From: Natronoplasma sp964602715
GTDB taxonomy: Archaea > Thermoplasmatota > Thermoplasmata > Halarchaeoplasmatales > Halarchaeoplasmataceae
Reading direction: 5' to 3'
Length of the DNA: 31,587 nucleotides
NCBI GenBank assembly: GCA_964602715.1
Contig: CAZRSB010000019.1
Coordinates: 1-31,587, forward strand
Shown here: in pieces, positions 1-8,490 of the stretch
Layout of the letters: each line of letters begins with the position of its first letter
Position numbering within the stretch: the first letter of the stretch is position 1
Program-made: the position numbers and the translations under genes
Notes under the pieces: model-generated
Seen by the model: only the letters and a program-made list of their open reading frames with translations
Databases searched by the model: none
Told to the model about the DNA's origin: nothing

Positions 1-598
1 ATGACCATTTTCCACCCTGATCTATAGAAAGCGTAACGGTTGTTTCAGTAGAGTTGTTCTCTTCATCTAACCGAAGTGTTTCTGCCTCTAGCTCATACAC
101 GTTACCTGTTGTCTCTTCCAAGGAATCGTACCACTCATGATGAAGTTTTACAAAGTTTTCATGGACCTTTCCCAATTGTTCAGGATCATCTATTTCACTA
201 GGGCTCACATGTTCCTTCTCACTTTCAAAAGATGGTTTCCATTTTTCTTCGTTCACCAACAAGAACCTGATCTTAAAGTCATTGACAGGTTCCTCAATAC
301 CCATCTCTTCCAAGAAATACCTCTCTAACCGTGATTCGTCTAACTTTAACTGGAGATCGATGATTTTTTCCTCTTCAGGCTGTAGTTCAAGCTCTCTAGG
401 GGGATCATCGATAAATATTATGTCGTTAGTTAGGAAAAATCTGCCGTATAGTTCAGCATCATATTCTCCTTCATCCGGCTTTCTTTCTTCCAACTGGATC
501 TGTTGATCTAACTCTTCACTTTCAGGCTTTGCCTGGGCGATGCCTAAAGTTACCAACATTATTATCAAAACTGAAATCAATACCAATTTGCCGTTCAT
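1..598 (-). CDS. secreted acidic protein, partial (C-terminus outside window)
   Basis: An open frame of 199 codons reads from an ATG at 596-598 off the left edge of the window, so the C-terminus is missing. The product starts with a Sec-type signal peptide (MNGKLVLISVLIIMLVTLG then IAQAKP), followed by a Glu/Asp-rich extracellular region. I do not recognise the family. Its ATG overlaps the TGA of the ABC permease (ATGA arrangement), so it is translationally coupled and is the last visible gene of the ABC operon. An extracellular partner of the transporter, like the anchored protein at the operon's start, is a reasonable inference. Confidence 0.8.
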   Translation of the reverse strand, partial: MNGKLVLISVLIIMLVTLGIAQAKPESEELDQQIQLEERKPDEGEYDAELYGRFFLTNDIIFIDDPPRELELQPEEEKIIDLQLKLDESRLERYFLEEMGIEEPVNDFKIRFLLVNEEKWKPSFESEKEHVSPSEIDDPEQLGKVHENFVKLHHEWYDSLEETTGNVYELEAETLRLDEENNSTETTVTLSIDQGGKWS

Positions 599-1368
599 GA
601 TTTCACCCTGTCAAATAGCAGATATGATGCTGCTAATCCCACTACAATCCCTAGGAGAGGTAAAAAGTAAAATACAGAAGGCAGGGCTCCGTATTCATCG
701 ATGTAAAAGTTGTTATAAATAACGTTCAGAACAGGGAACCCCATCACTTTAACGAAAGTTCTAAAGGACCTTTCTGCGGACTCCGTGAACTGGATCAAAA
801 AGAACGCCATTACTAAATAAGACAACAGAAACAGTACCGTCGCCATCACATTTTTTGATAGAACACTTATAATTGTGACAACTGAATACAATAACAACGC
901 CGCTAGGAACATCAGTACGGAATAGATCAAAAGCCTCTGGATGGTGAGATAAGATATAGGACCCCAGTATGTGAGAGATATAGACATATGAACGGTATAA
1001 ATCATGCTGAGAATCACAAGAACCAATGACCCAGCAAGTATCTTACCTAACAGAAGGGGTTTTTTTCCGTCAGGGATAAGTAAAAATGGATGGATCCTTC
1101 TAGATTCTATATCCTTGGCAAAGAATTTATTTCCAAGATATCCACCATAGGCCATAACAAGGAGTGAAGCAAAGAAAGAGGTCAGGTAGATAGAATCGTA
1201 TGTTATCCCGATTTCATTTTTAGAGTAGATGATATCGTAATGCCAAAGAGCGATCAGATTGACCATAACCATAAGGATTATGACTATCGGAAAAGAATAA
1301 TCCAAAAAGATGGTTTTAATAGATCGCTTTGTAACTTTGTTCACCCTTTTAATCATATTTAAATTCAC
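595..1368 (-). CDS. ABC-2 type transporter permease
   Basis: The 257-residue protein has about six hydrophobic segments: near residues 24-43, 60-80, 105-130, 145-170, 172-195 and the last 25. A cytoplasmic loop with a charged KDIESRR stretch follows the second segment. This spacing fits ABC-2 (ABC exporter) permeases. Its start overlaps the end of the ATPase gene by 4 nt and its stop overlaps the next ATG, so all three genes are coupled. It should form the membrane channel for the adjacent ATPase. The substrate is not evident; export of a peptide, protein or lipid is plausible because the flanking genes encode secreted proteins. Confidence 0.85.
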   Translation of the reverse strand: MNLNMIKRVNKVTKRSIKTIFLDYSFPIVIILMVMVNLIALWHYDIIYSKNEIGITYDSIYLTSFFASLLVMAYGGYLGNKFFAKDIESRRIHPFLLIPDGKKPLLLGKILAGSLVLVILSMIYTVHMSISLTYWGPISYLTIQRLLIYSVLMFLAALLLYSVVTIISVLSKNVMATVLFLLSYLVMAFFLIQFTESAERSFRTFVKVMGFPVLNVIYNNFYIDEYGALPSVFYFLPLLGIVVGLAASYLLFDRVKS

Positions 1369-2273
1369 TTGAATGACCCCCGATATATTGAATCCAACGA
1401 ACCGTGTTTCAAGGAAAAATCTATATCATTTTTGATCAGCCAGTTGAAGATTCTTTTTTCAACATCTTTACCCCCTTCTGTTTCGATTACCAGGGTGCTG
1501 CCTCTGACTTTTATCCTCCTTACATAGCTTTGCTCATCTAGCTCTTTCACTTTATCCATGTCTTTCTTTTCTATATTCAAGACCAACTTTTTTGAAGATT
1601 CCGTCCTCTCTAATACTTTAGAAGGTTCTCCAAAATCCCTGATCTTGCCTTCTTCTATCATAACTATCCAATTGCAGGACTCTTCTATGTCATTTAACTG
1701 ATGGGATGAGATGAGAACAGAATTCTCTCCTCCAGCAATCGAATCGATGATCCTCATCAATTCGTTTTTGATCGTTGGGTCGAGGCCTGAAAGGGGCTCA
1801 TCGTAAATCAGTAATTTTGGATCGTGTAAAAGAGTGCGGGCTATGCCCAGTCTTTTCTTCATACCGTTAGAATATTCCCTTATTTCATCATCTTTTCTTC
1901 CGTATAGACCGACTGTCTTGAGCTTTTCAGATACTTTGCTGTGAAAATCTTCTACTTGATATAGCTCTGCGAAGTATTCCAGGTATTCCCCACCGGTCCA
2001 GGAAGGATAATAGCCTTCATCTTCCGCCAAGTAACCGATCAGCGCATTATCCTTCTTTTCCTTCCCGTCATACCTCAGTTTTATCTCACCATCATAATCC
2101 AAAAAACCTATCATGCATTTTATGATGGTCGTTTTTCCAGCCCCGTTAGGTCCAACGAGACCGCTGATACATCCCTGTGGTATTCTGAAATCTACATCAT
2201 CTACAGCTACATGCCCGTCATAGCTCTTCTTTAGACCTCTCACCTTCAGGAGCTGTTCTTCTTTTTCCTCCAT
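1365..2273 (-). CDS. ABC transporter ATP-binding protein
   Basis: A 302-residue ABC ATPase with Walker A GPNGAGKTT (residues 41-49), signature YSNGM (134-138), Walker B LLIYDE (154-159) with the D-loop SGLDP, and the switch His (191). The Q-loop position carries YLAEDEGYYP, so Glu replaces Gln, as is common in exporters of the ABC-2 drug/bacitracin type. About 80 residues at the C-terminus form an extra domain usual for this subfamily. It overlaps the upstream secreted-protein gene by 28 nt and the permease by 4 nt. It powers the permease in the next gene. Confidence 0.93.
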   Translation of the reverse strand: MEEKEEQLLKVRGLKKSYDGHVAVDDVDFRIPQGCISGLVGPNGAGKTTIIKCMIGFLDYDGEIKLRYDGKEKKDNALIGYLAEDEGYYPSWTGGEYLEYFAELYQVEDFHSKVSEKLKTVGLYGRKDDEIREYSNGMKKRLGIARTLLHDPKLLIYDEPLSGLDPTIKNELMRIIDSIAGGENSVLISSHQLNDIEESCNWIVMIEEGKIRDFGEPSKVLERTESSKKLVLNIEKKDMDKVKELDEQSYVRRIKVRGSTLVIETEGGKDVEKRIFNWLIKNDIDFSLKHGSLDSIYRGSFK

Positions 2274-3160
2274 AAAACACCTCCTATGATTGCGACGGCT
2301 AGAGCCCCGACCACTATGATAACGGGTAAAGGAAAATCGGGTGGATATTCTTTCACCTCTAAACTGAATTCTACCTCTACACTATTGTTGTGACCTGTAG
2401 GATTAACCAAGGTGAGATGGGGTTCATCACCCACCGATTTAGGGTTATCATCGTTCCTGAGTTCTAGCGTAGCCTCGGTCGTTGGCCCCTCCTCATAGTC
2501 TACAAGCTGTCCGGCATCGCTGTTGAGTAGTATACGACTATTTTCGAATAGGTAATACCTCAACGGGTCATCGCTCTCCAGATTTACTTTTATGAATTCT
2601 TCTCCGTTATCGAATCCCTCAACCCATCCACCATCTAGGCCGAAAAGATTATACGTCCTTGCTCTACCTGTAAATTCCACCGTCTGCTCTTTTTGGAAAA
2701 GACCATCCCACTCCTTCGATTCAACCAACATAAAGTTCACTGTTCCTATGGTTTTTACCTGAAGATCGACAGAAGAAGTATCTACTAATTCCGTTATATT
2801 GGTGCCGCCAGCACCAAATCCTAAAGAATGAATAAGTCTCTCGTCTTGATCGGTATGGATGGTTATATTTGCTAGATCTTTCTCTTCGTAATCGTCGGGA
2901 ACGTACTCCTCAGCGTATCGAAAACAACTACCCAAATAAGTATTGTTTAGATAATCTGGCACATCCAAGTTAAAGGAACTTTCTTCATAGATGCGGGGGA
3001 AGAACAGATCTTCAAAATCCTCAGGTTCCTCATGCCTGTCATAATATTCCGGCATCCCTCTGTCATCGATCGGGCGTCCTTCGGCTCTACTCGTGGGGAT
3101 AAACGAGATGGTTATGACAATGATCACCGCCAGTATACATCCAACCTTCCCGATGTCCAT
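2246..3160 (-). CDS. secreted protein with C-terminal membrane anchor, ABC operon
   Basis: A 304-residue protein with an N-terminal signal peptide (hydrophobic residues about 7-22, then SRAEG) and one C-terminal transmembrane segment (about 276-297) ending in a basic RKKK tail. Most of the chain therefore lies outside the cell. The ectodomain is acidic and beta-rich, with two possible N-glycosylation sequons near NNT and NIT. The family is not recognised. It is the first gene of the operon, and its ATG is about 27 nt from the TATA centre, so it is probably leaderless. A degraded second copy of this gene lies at 4050-4245. It may be a substrate receptor or anchor for the transporter. Confidence 0.85.
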   Translation of the reverse strand: MDIGKVGCILAVIIVITISFIPTSRAEGRPIDDRGMPEYYDRHEEPEDFEDLFFPRIYEESSFNLDVPDYLNNTYLGSCFRYAEEYVPDDYEEKDLANITIHTDQDERLIHSLGFGAGGTNITELVDTSSVDLQVKTIGTVNFMLVESKEWDGLFQKEQTVEFTGRARTYNLFGLDGGWVEGFDNGEEFIKVNLESDDPLRYYLFENSRILLNSDAGQLVDYEEGPTTEATLELRNDDNPKSVGDEPHLTLVNPTGHNNSVEVEFSLEVKEYPPDFPLPVIIVVGALAVAIIGGVLWRKKKNSS

Positions 3161-3178
3161 GTTTTAAGGGGTAAATCA

Positions 3179-3195
3179 TAAGATATATATATATG
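3179..3195. promoter_or_regulatory. divergent TATA element
   Basis: An alternating AT tract (AGATATATATATATG) sits between two divergent genes. Its centre, near 3187, is about 27 nt from the ATG at 3160 on the minus strand, which fits a leaderless transcript. On the plus strand it predicts a start near 3213, just upstream of the SD-preceded ATG at 3230. One symmetric TATA could serve both directions. This is a spacing-based inference. Confidence 0.6.
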
Positions 3196-3229
3196 TTTTG
3201 AAATGGAGGGGCGCGAGGTGAAAAGCAGA

Positions 3230-3943
3230 ATGTTTAAAAAGAAAAATATAGGAAAAAAAGTTGGAAAAAGTAAGACAATAGGAGTACTTGTGATGAGCCT
3301 TATGCTCATCTCGGTTGTTGGGCCTATGATAGCTGAAACCAGTGAGGCATCCCACAACACAGCGAACTACGAGGTAGTAGATATAAGTGAGTCGGGTAAC
3401 TATGAATACAGGGAGATGACGCTAATAGACGACCACAGAGTCGTGGACGAGATGGAAGTACGTAGTTGGTTTTATGAAGGACAGAATGCCGCCAGCAGTC
3501 GAAGAGTTACCTTTACCCAGTTGCTACAGAGGGATTCGGATTGGGATATCGAGTGGTTCGAACAAAGGACTAGAGCATATGGTGGCAGTGTTTGGGAGTA
3601 TGATCATCCATATGGAACTTACAGCCCATATCCACTTGATGGAGGATCAGGATACGGTTCATGGGCGCCACAAAACAGCATAGGATGCAATTTAGGGTCA
3701 CGTGTTGAGGTTCCAACAACATGGAGAACTGCGGATTGGGACGTACGCACATATTCATTCACTGTATATCACGAGTACGATGATGGAACTACATCTAGTT
3801 TCGACGGTGCCCACATAGGATCAGCTTTCAGCGAAGGAAACGAATACGAACATCGTGTCGAAGTCGACATGATCGACGAGGGCTGGTGGATTCTCCCAGA
3901 CGACACATTCAGTGCGGAAGGAGAAAACAGCTGGTACGAATAA
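3230..3943 (+). CDS. secreted aromatic-rich protein of unknown function
   Basis: The protein has a long basic N-region (MFKKKNIGKKVGKSKT), a hydrophobic core (about 17-35) and a likely signal-peptide end near AETSEASHN. The mature part of about 200 residues is rich in Trp, Tyr, Ser and acidic residues, with a single Cys, and has no transmembrane anchor. I do not recognise the family. In-frame starts exist at ATG 3203, GTG 3218 and ATG 3230. I chose 3230 because GAGGTG lies 9 nt upstream and the expected transcription start is near 3213. It diverges from the ABC operon, which suggests but does not show a joint function. A T-run follows the stop. Confidence 0.8.
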   Translation: MFKKKNIGKKVGKSKTIGVLVMSLMLISVVGPMIAETSEASHNTANYEVVDISESGNYEYREMTLIDDHRVVDEMEVRSWFYEGQNAASSRRVTFTQLLQRDSDWDIEWFEQRTRAYGGSVWEYDHPYGTYSPYPLDGGSGYGSWAPQNSIGCNLGSRVEVPTTWRTADWDVRTYSFTVYHEYDDGTTSSFDGAHIGSAFSEGNEYEHRVEVDMIDEGWWILPDDTFSAEGENSWYE

Positions 3944-3957
3944 AAACCCTTCTCCAC

Positions 3958-3971
3958 TTTTTCTTTTTTTC
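3958..3971 (+). terminator. T-rich archaeal terminator
   Basis: A run of thymines broken by one cytosine starts 14 nt after the stop of the secreted protein gene. Archaeal termination needs only such T-runs. Confidence 0.55.
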
Positions 3972-4008
3972 CTACCTTTCTAAATCTTCTAAAAATCCAA
4001 AGAAGTAT

Positions 4009-4042
4009 TAGTGATCATTTTATCTACTCCGAGTGATCACTA
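4009..4042. repeat. 9-bp inverted repeat
   Basis: TAGTGATCA (4009-4017) is repeated inverted as TGATCACTA (4034-4042) with a 16-nt spacer. The second arm overlaps the 10-nt palindrome AGTGATCACT. It lies in non-coding sequence between a terminator and a decayed gene. A protein-binding site or a chance dyad are both possible. Confidence 0.4.
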
Positions 4043-4049
4043 GTATATG

Positions 4050-4245
4050 GTTGGTCAACAATACTTGGCTTTAAATTAAAATCCAACTCTGCATAATTGT
4101 TAGTCATAGAAGGTCACCTAGGCTAAGATGCAATTGGCCTCCACCGATACAGCGTTATAATCGTTCCCGAGTTCTGATGTAGTCTTGGCCTTTAGGAACG
4201 TACTCCTTAGCAAAACAACTACCGGATTGTTTCACTAGCAAGTAA
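4050..4245 (-). pseudogene. decayed, internally deleted copy of the anchored secreted protein gene
   Basis: This stretch holds degenerate copies of two separate parts of the gene at 2246-3160. Bases around 4070-4190 resemble 2353-2486 (shared blocks include CCACCGAT and ATCGTTCC). Bases 4193-4232 resemble about 2898-2950 (shared GGAACGTACTCCT and AAAACAACTACC). The two source parts are about 410 bp apart, so the copy has lost the middle. On the minus strand the remnant still reads SCFAKEYVP against SCFRYAEEYVP in the intact gene, and a stop codon interrupts it soon after. This 337-bp gap contains no intact gene. It points to a former tandem duplication next to the ABC operon. Confidence 0.7.
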
Positions 4246-4279
4246 ACGGAGACATTTTTGGATGAGATAATGGATCAAC

Positions 4280-5113
4280 CTATTCTTTAACGAATTTCTC
4301 CGCCTCTTTTCTCTCCGGAATTTTCGGTATCTCCTCTGGATATCCTAACGGTGTGACCGTTGCCACGTAATGATCTTGAGGTATTCCAAGTTCTTCCTTC
4401 ACATCCTCTCTATCCATGGCCGCTATCCAACAGGTGCCTAGACCGTGGAGCCAAGCGGTGAGTGTGAAGTGGTAGGCCGCTATATCACCATCCTGCTTGG
4501 GCCTGCCGGTTCCTTCGGAGTCCACACAGATAGCTACTGCCATAGGAGCTTCCCTTATAGGAGCGCTGTTGCTGCCTCTTCTTTCCGACATGAACTGGAT
4601 CGTTTCTTCATCCTCGATGGGTATGAAGTAATATGCTTGTGAGTTTTTAGATGTCGGAGCGTATCTACAGGTCTCAAAGATCTTGTCCAATACCTTGTCC
4701 GGCACCTCTTTTTCTTCATAATCTCTTATACTCCTCCTTTCTTTTAGCAACTCTTCACCGTCGAGATAGGGTTCCAACGGATGGAGGAATGTTTGGAACT
4801 CTAGAATTCTGCCTTCCGGGTCCTCGGCGAAGAACTGATAGATATTGAACTTCTCGTTTTCGGATGGTTCTCCTCTTGCTCTATCTTCGAATCGCTCGTA
4901 CTTCTCATCCACTTCTTCCTTCGTAGGATAGAAAAAAGTTATAGTTCCTCCCTCATCCGTTTTTTCGCTTTCGCAGAAACCCAGGATCATGTTACCGTGC
5001 TTTAGGATCTTACAGTACTCTTGATCCAGCCAAAGATCCATGTTCAGCTCTTCCATATAGAACTCTGTTATGCCTTCTAGATCCTCGCTACCGAAGAAGT
5101 TTATCCCTGACAT
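4280..5113 (-). CDS. VOC (glyoxalase-like) domain fused to nitroreductase
   Basis: The 277-residue protein has two parts. Residues 1-110 look like a VOC/glyoxalase fold: start NFFGSEDLEGITEFYMEEL and end FAEDPEGRILEFQTFL, with the Glu of ILEFQ at the usual metal-ligand position. Residues about 118-277 are an FMN-dependent nitroreductase domain, with ERRSIRDYEEKEVPDKVL, the APTSKNSQ FMN-binding segment and a C-terminal GLGTCWIAAMDREDVKEELGIP region. It should reduce an unknown acceptor with NAD(P)H or another donor. A TATA-like CATAAAATA about 30 nt upstream supports the ATG start. The gene stands alone, with 52 bp to the large upstream gene on the same strand. Confidence 0.85.
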   Translation of the reverse strand: MSGINFFGSEDLEGITEFYMEELNMDLWLDQEYCKILKHGNMILGFCESEKTDEGGTITFFYPTKEEVDEKYERFEDRARGEPSENEKFNIYQFFAEDPEGRILEFQTFLHPLEPYLDGEELLKERRSIRDYEEKEVPDKVLDKIFETCRYAPTSKNSQAYYFIPIEDEETIQFMSERRGSNSAPIREAPMAVAICVDSEGTGRPKQDGDIAAYHFTLTAWLHGLGTCWIAAMDREDVKEELGIPQDHYVATVTPLGYPEEIPKIPERKEAEKFVKE

Positions 5114-5165
5114 AGATAGGGTATTGAATCAAAGTAGAAGTATTTTATGCTCGGGTCTGTCGATT

Positions 5166-8100
5166 TTAGCCTTGTTCAAGCGCTCTTCTGACCTTATCGA
5201 TGTCTTTTTCAGGCATATTTAAAGCGATGCCGAGTTCGATACTCTCCTGGGAACTCGAAGAGCTGATCATGTTAGAGATCAACAAGGCCATGTTGATCTC
5301 GCTGTTGCATATGACCGAGGGGAACGCAGGGGTCCCCTTCACCGCGAATCCGCTCAGAGAGATGTCCTTTTTACTGAAGCGGAACCAGGGTTTTTCTATG
5401 TTAGGAGGTGTAGAGAATTGCATCTGTTGATGTAACCTTTTCCAGTCCTCGTACTTTCCAGGGCATTCCACTACAGTACCTTCTAAAGAACCGTTCAATA
5501 GTACATCTATGAAAAGCTCGGCTAGCCAATCGATCTCTCTTCCCTTGGGGTCTTCATGATCCACCTCTATCTTGATGAGTTTTGTTCCAGGCAGTGTCAG
5601 ATACTTCACGGAGAATCTTTGACCTCTCAGATGATCGTGTTTTTCGATCTCGTAATCGACTTTAACACCTTTCCATTTTCCTTCTCTCACTTCTTCAGAA
5701 GAGGTATCCTCAGTCTCATAGAACGAATAATAATCTTCAGGAGTCATGAATCTGGGCTCGATCCCACCTAGTAAGTTTTCAAACCAGCTTTTAGGTTTTG
5801 ATTCAGGAAAACTATCCGCTAGATAGCTGTTTCCCTCCGATGTCTCAAGTCCGATAAGATTGCCTCCCAGCTTATCTAAAACATCGAATTTCATCTCGCC
5901 GTTATCTACCCTCAATAGCTTCTCTCCTTCCCTGGTTTGGGGACCGATCTTTACATCTGTAGAGTCTATGATTATCACCGGAATCTCAAAATCGAGTTCT
6001 CTTTCACCGCTGAAATGTAGCTCCATTGTCTCTAGATATTCTTCAGGATCCTCGGAAACGTTGATCTCTAAAGGCAGTCTCAACTCTTTTTCACCCTCCT
6101 CTTCAGATACCTCTATTATTTTATCACCATTTTCGAAAGAGACTTCTAACTGTCCTGAAGATCGAAGGCTGTATTCGCCCGGCATGGGGTAACCAGTAGT
6201 TTTGTCTACGATGAGTTCCCTTTCGATCGATTTTCCAGCCTCTATTATATTGTCATCGATCCTGACTTCTAGATGTTTCCTGCATTCCTTCCCATAAATT
6301 CTTTCGTTGAGCTCTATCTCCTTTTTTCCCACCAATCTATTCCAAGTCTGCCTAAAAGAATTCAATGACGGTCTTTTGATAGATATCCATAGATGTGAGG
6401 TTTTGAAACTATCGCCTGGTTCGATCTTTTCAGTCGCGCTCTTCAACTCTTCCAGCAATCCTCTAGCGATCTTCACTTTTTTTATGTTTTCGTTATCCCA
6501 AATTATCCCGGAGATGGCACAATCTCCAAAATCCTCATAAGCGGTCCATGTTTCTTCCCATTCGGCAGGGTCGGTGGGCAGCAAAGTCGAGGACAGCATA
6601 TCTGTAACCGGATCACTTTTTATTATTTTGTCTTCCAAAGGAGTATATATCCTAGCTTTAGACTGATACGGCTCCGTATCAAAACCCCACTTCCTGGTAT
6701 TGGTCTGAGTACCACATTCGAGCGGATCGTCAGCAACGTTCTCTATCTCAGACCAGAACTCTATCTCTGAGGACCTTTTCTTTAACTTCACGTACTTTTT
6801 CATGAGTGCTCTAGGTTTGTGTAGGCTCTCTGCGTTCAAAACAAGGATGATATCGTCCTCTTCTCTTTTCACCTCGTATTCATATTCTATGGAAGAATCT
6901 AGGGTTCTGCCGAACGGAGGACCTATATGTTGTCTGATCTCAAAAGGTAATTCAGAGTCCCTCATAAGTTCACTGACTTTCACATCGCCGCCTTCGAGCT
7001 CTACTTTAACTTTCGCTTGATCGTTGACCAGGAATAATTCATCATCTTTCTCCACAAATTCTAAAAGCTCTTCTGTATCTCTGATCACCGGATGTTTGTA
7101 AGACTTCATGGGGAAAGTGCAGTTTTCTTTCTTCAGGAAAGGAATGAATCTTAGGTATTCGACAAAATCATCCTTGAAATCTACTTTTACCGGGAGCTTG
7201 AATCCACGATTTTCTTTTTCATCTAACTCGAGATCGATGATCTCCTCTCTATCTTCTATTTCACATTCAATTTTCACTTCCAACCTCTTTTCCGTATTAT
7301 TTTTTAGATCAAAATACAGATCCTTTTTCTGAGCGGAGAAAATAGGATGGAAGTCTCTCTGGCTTTTTACTTCTACAGCGGGCTTTATCTTTCCTCCCGT
7401 AGTCAATTTGAATTCTTTCTTATCCATCTTTATCTTAGTGTTGATCACTTCAGATGCTTCATGATTGGATTTGTACGTTTCCGTGTCCTTGTTGACCAAA
7501 AATTTTCTAGTCAGCGTTTTTTTCTCACCTTTTTCTACCTTTATCATCGAGGGAAACCCGTCTTCGAATTCGAGCCCTGAGAATGGATCGATGTCGATCC
7601 TTATTTCCTTATCTTCTTCAGTCTTATTTTCTATCAAGAGAATATATTCGTTTTCTATACCTATGTGAAGGTCATGAGATCTGACTTTAGCTTTCACAGT
7701 GATCTCTTCACCGCTCAATCTCCTGTTTATTCCCGTTATGCCCCACCCGTATCTGTCTATATCGACCTCCATCCGATCTTCTTCATTCTCAAATATATAA
7801 CGGTATATCTTCATGCCGTCGATGGTCAGATCATCAGGTTCCTGCTTCAGCTCTCTTCGCTGAGAATCATACCAATCGGGATGTTCGTTGAACCATTCCT
7901 TCGTGAGATCGTTCTGGTGAAGTAATGGTATGTAATCCTGCATGTATGCCGTTGTTTCCGGGACCCAGAACATCCCTACCTTCTTGTATAGCGGCATGGC
8001 TTTGAGGTTCCCGGACCACGTGTGAAGGTCGACTCTCTCTATGCCTTCCTCAATAGCTTTTTCGATGGTTTTCAATAAAAGGCGCTTGCCGAATTTTTTG

Positions 8101-8405
8101 CCTTTTGCCCTTGATATCACGCCCAGCAGTTCTACGTACGCTGCATCCTTATCTTTCCAGTGAGGTTCAAGGTTGCAGAATCCTACGGGAACACCGTCTT
8201 CATCTACAGCTACATAATCCACAATGCTGAAACTCTCATCAAGCCAATCTCTAACTCTCTCCTCGTCGAATGGTATGCCTCCTCCAAACCCTCCTGGCCA
8301 TGATTCCTTGAACTGGTTGAACATCTCAGCTACATCTTTTGCCATCGAAGGATCATATTCAACGATGTCACCGTCGATCTCACTCAAACTATTCACTACT
8401 TTCAA
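5166..8405 (-). CDS. large GNAT acetyltransferase fused to a long beta-rich region
   Basis: The 1079-residue protein opens with a GNAT N-acetyltransferase domain (about 15-150). The acetyl-CoA loop is visible as SRAKGKKFGKRLL, followed by VDLHTWSGNLKAMPLYKKVGM, typical of GNAT motif B. The remaining ~900 residues have no transmembrane segment. They consist of alternating short beta-like stretches with strong Asp/Glu/Lys content. Two parts (about 440-700 and 800-1060) resemble galactose-mutarotase-like or sugar-binding beta-sandwiches in general pattern; that is a weak inference. The rest resembles repeated Ig-like sandwiches. No signal peptide is seen, so it is probably cytoplasmic. The start is TTG (8405) or GTG (8396), and no clear SD is seen. 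The substrate is unknown. Confidence 0.8.
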   Translation of the reverse strand: MKVVNSLSEIDGDIVEYDPSMAKDVAEMFNQFKESWPGGFGGGIPFDEERVRDWLDESFSIVDYVAVDEDGVPVGFCNLEPHWKDKDAAYVELLGVISRAKGKKFGKRLLLKTIEKAIEEGIERVDLHTWSGNLKAMPLYKKVGMFWVPETTAYMQDYIPLLHQNDLTKEWFNEHPDWYDSQRRELKQEPDDLTIDGMKIYRYIFENEEDRMEVDIDRYGWGITGINRRLSGEEITVKAKVRSHDLHIGIENEYILLIENKTEEDKEIRIDIDPFSGLEFEDGFPSMIKVEKGEKKTLTRKFLVNKDTETYKSNHEASEVINTKIKMDKKEFKLTTGGKIKPAVEVKSQRDFHPIFSAQKKDLYFDLKNNTEKRLEVKIECEIEDREEIIDLELDEKENRGFKLPVKVDFKDDFVEYLRFIPFLKKENCTFPMKSYKHPVIRDTEELLEFVEKDDELFLVNDQAKVKVELEGGDVKVSELMRDSELPFEIRQHIGPPFGRTLDSSIEYEYEVKREEDDIILVLNAESLHKPRALMKKYVKLKKRSSEIEFWSEIENVADDPLECGTQTNTRKWGFDTEPYQSKARIYTPLEDKIIKSDPVTDMLSSTLLPTDPAEWEETWTAYEDFGDCAISGIIWDNENIKKVKIARGLLEELKSATEKIEPGDSFKTSHLWISIKRPSLNSFRQTWNRLVGKKEIELNERIYGKECRKHLEVRIDDNIIEAGKSIERELIVDKTTGYPMPGEYSLRSSGQLEVSFENGDKIIEVSEEEGEKELRLPLEINVSEDPEEYLETMELHFSGERELDFEIPVIIIDSTDVKIGPQTREGEKLLRVDNGEMKFDVLDKLGGNLIGLETSEGNSYLADSFPESKPKSWFENLLGGIEPRFMTPEDYYSFYETEDTSSEEVREGKWKGVKVDYEIEKHDHLRGQRFSVKYLTLPGTKLIKIEVDHEDPKGREIDWLAELFIDVLLNGSLEGTVVECPGKYEDWKRLHQQMQFSTPPNIEKPWFRFSKKDISLSGFAVKGTPAFPSVICNSEINMALLISNMISSSSSQESIELGIALNMPEKDIDKVRRALEQG

Positions 8406-8451
8406 AGGAAATCTGAGGTACTATTAATAATGTTTATGTAAACCCTTCTCT

Positions 8452-8490
8452 AAAGTTTTCGAATCGTGATTATATAATCACGTTTCGAAT
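8452..8490. repeat. palindrome-centred repeat, copy R1
   Basis: A copy of a ~40-nt repeat with a perfect 18-nt palindrome (CGTGATTATATAATCACG, 8465-8482) at its centre and TTTCGAA on both sides. The stop codon of the ATPase-nuclease gene (8478-8480) lies inside the palindrome. Copies R2 and R3 bracket the second ATPase gene. Confidence 0.85.
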
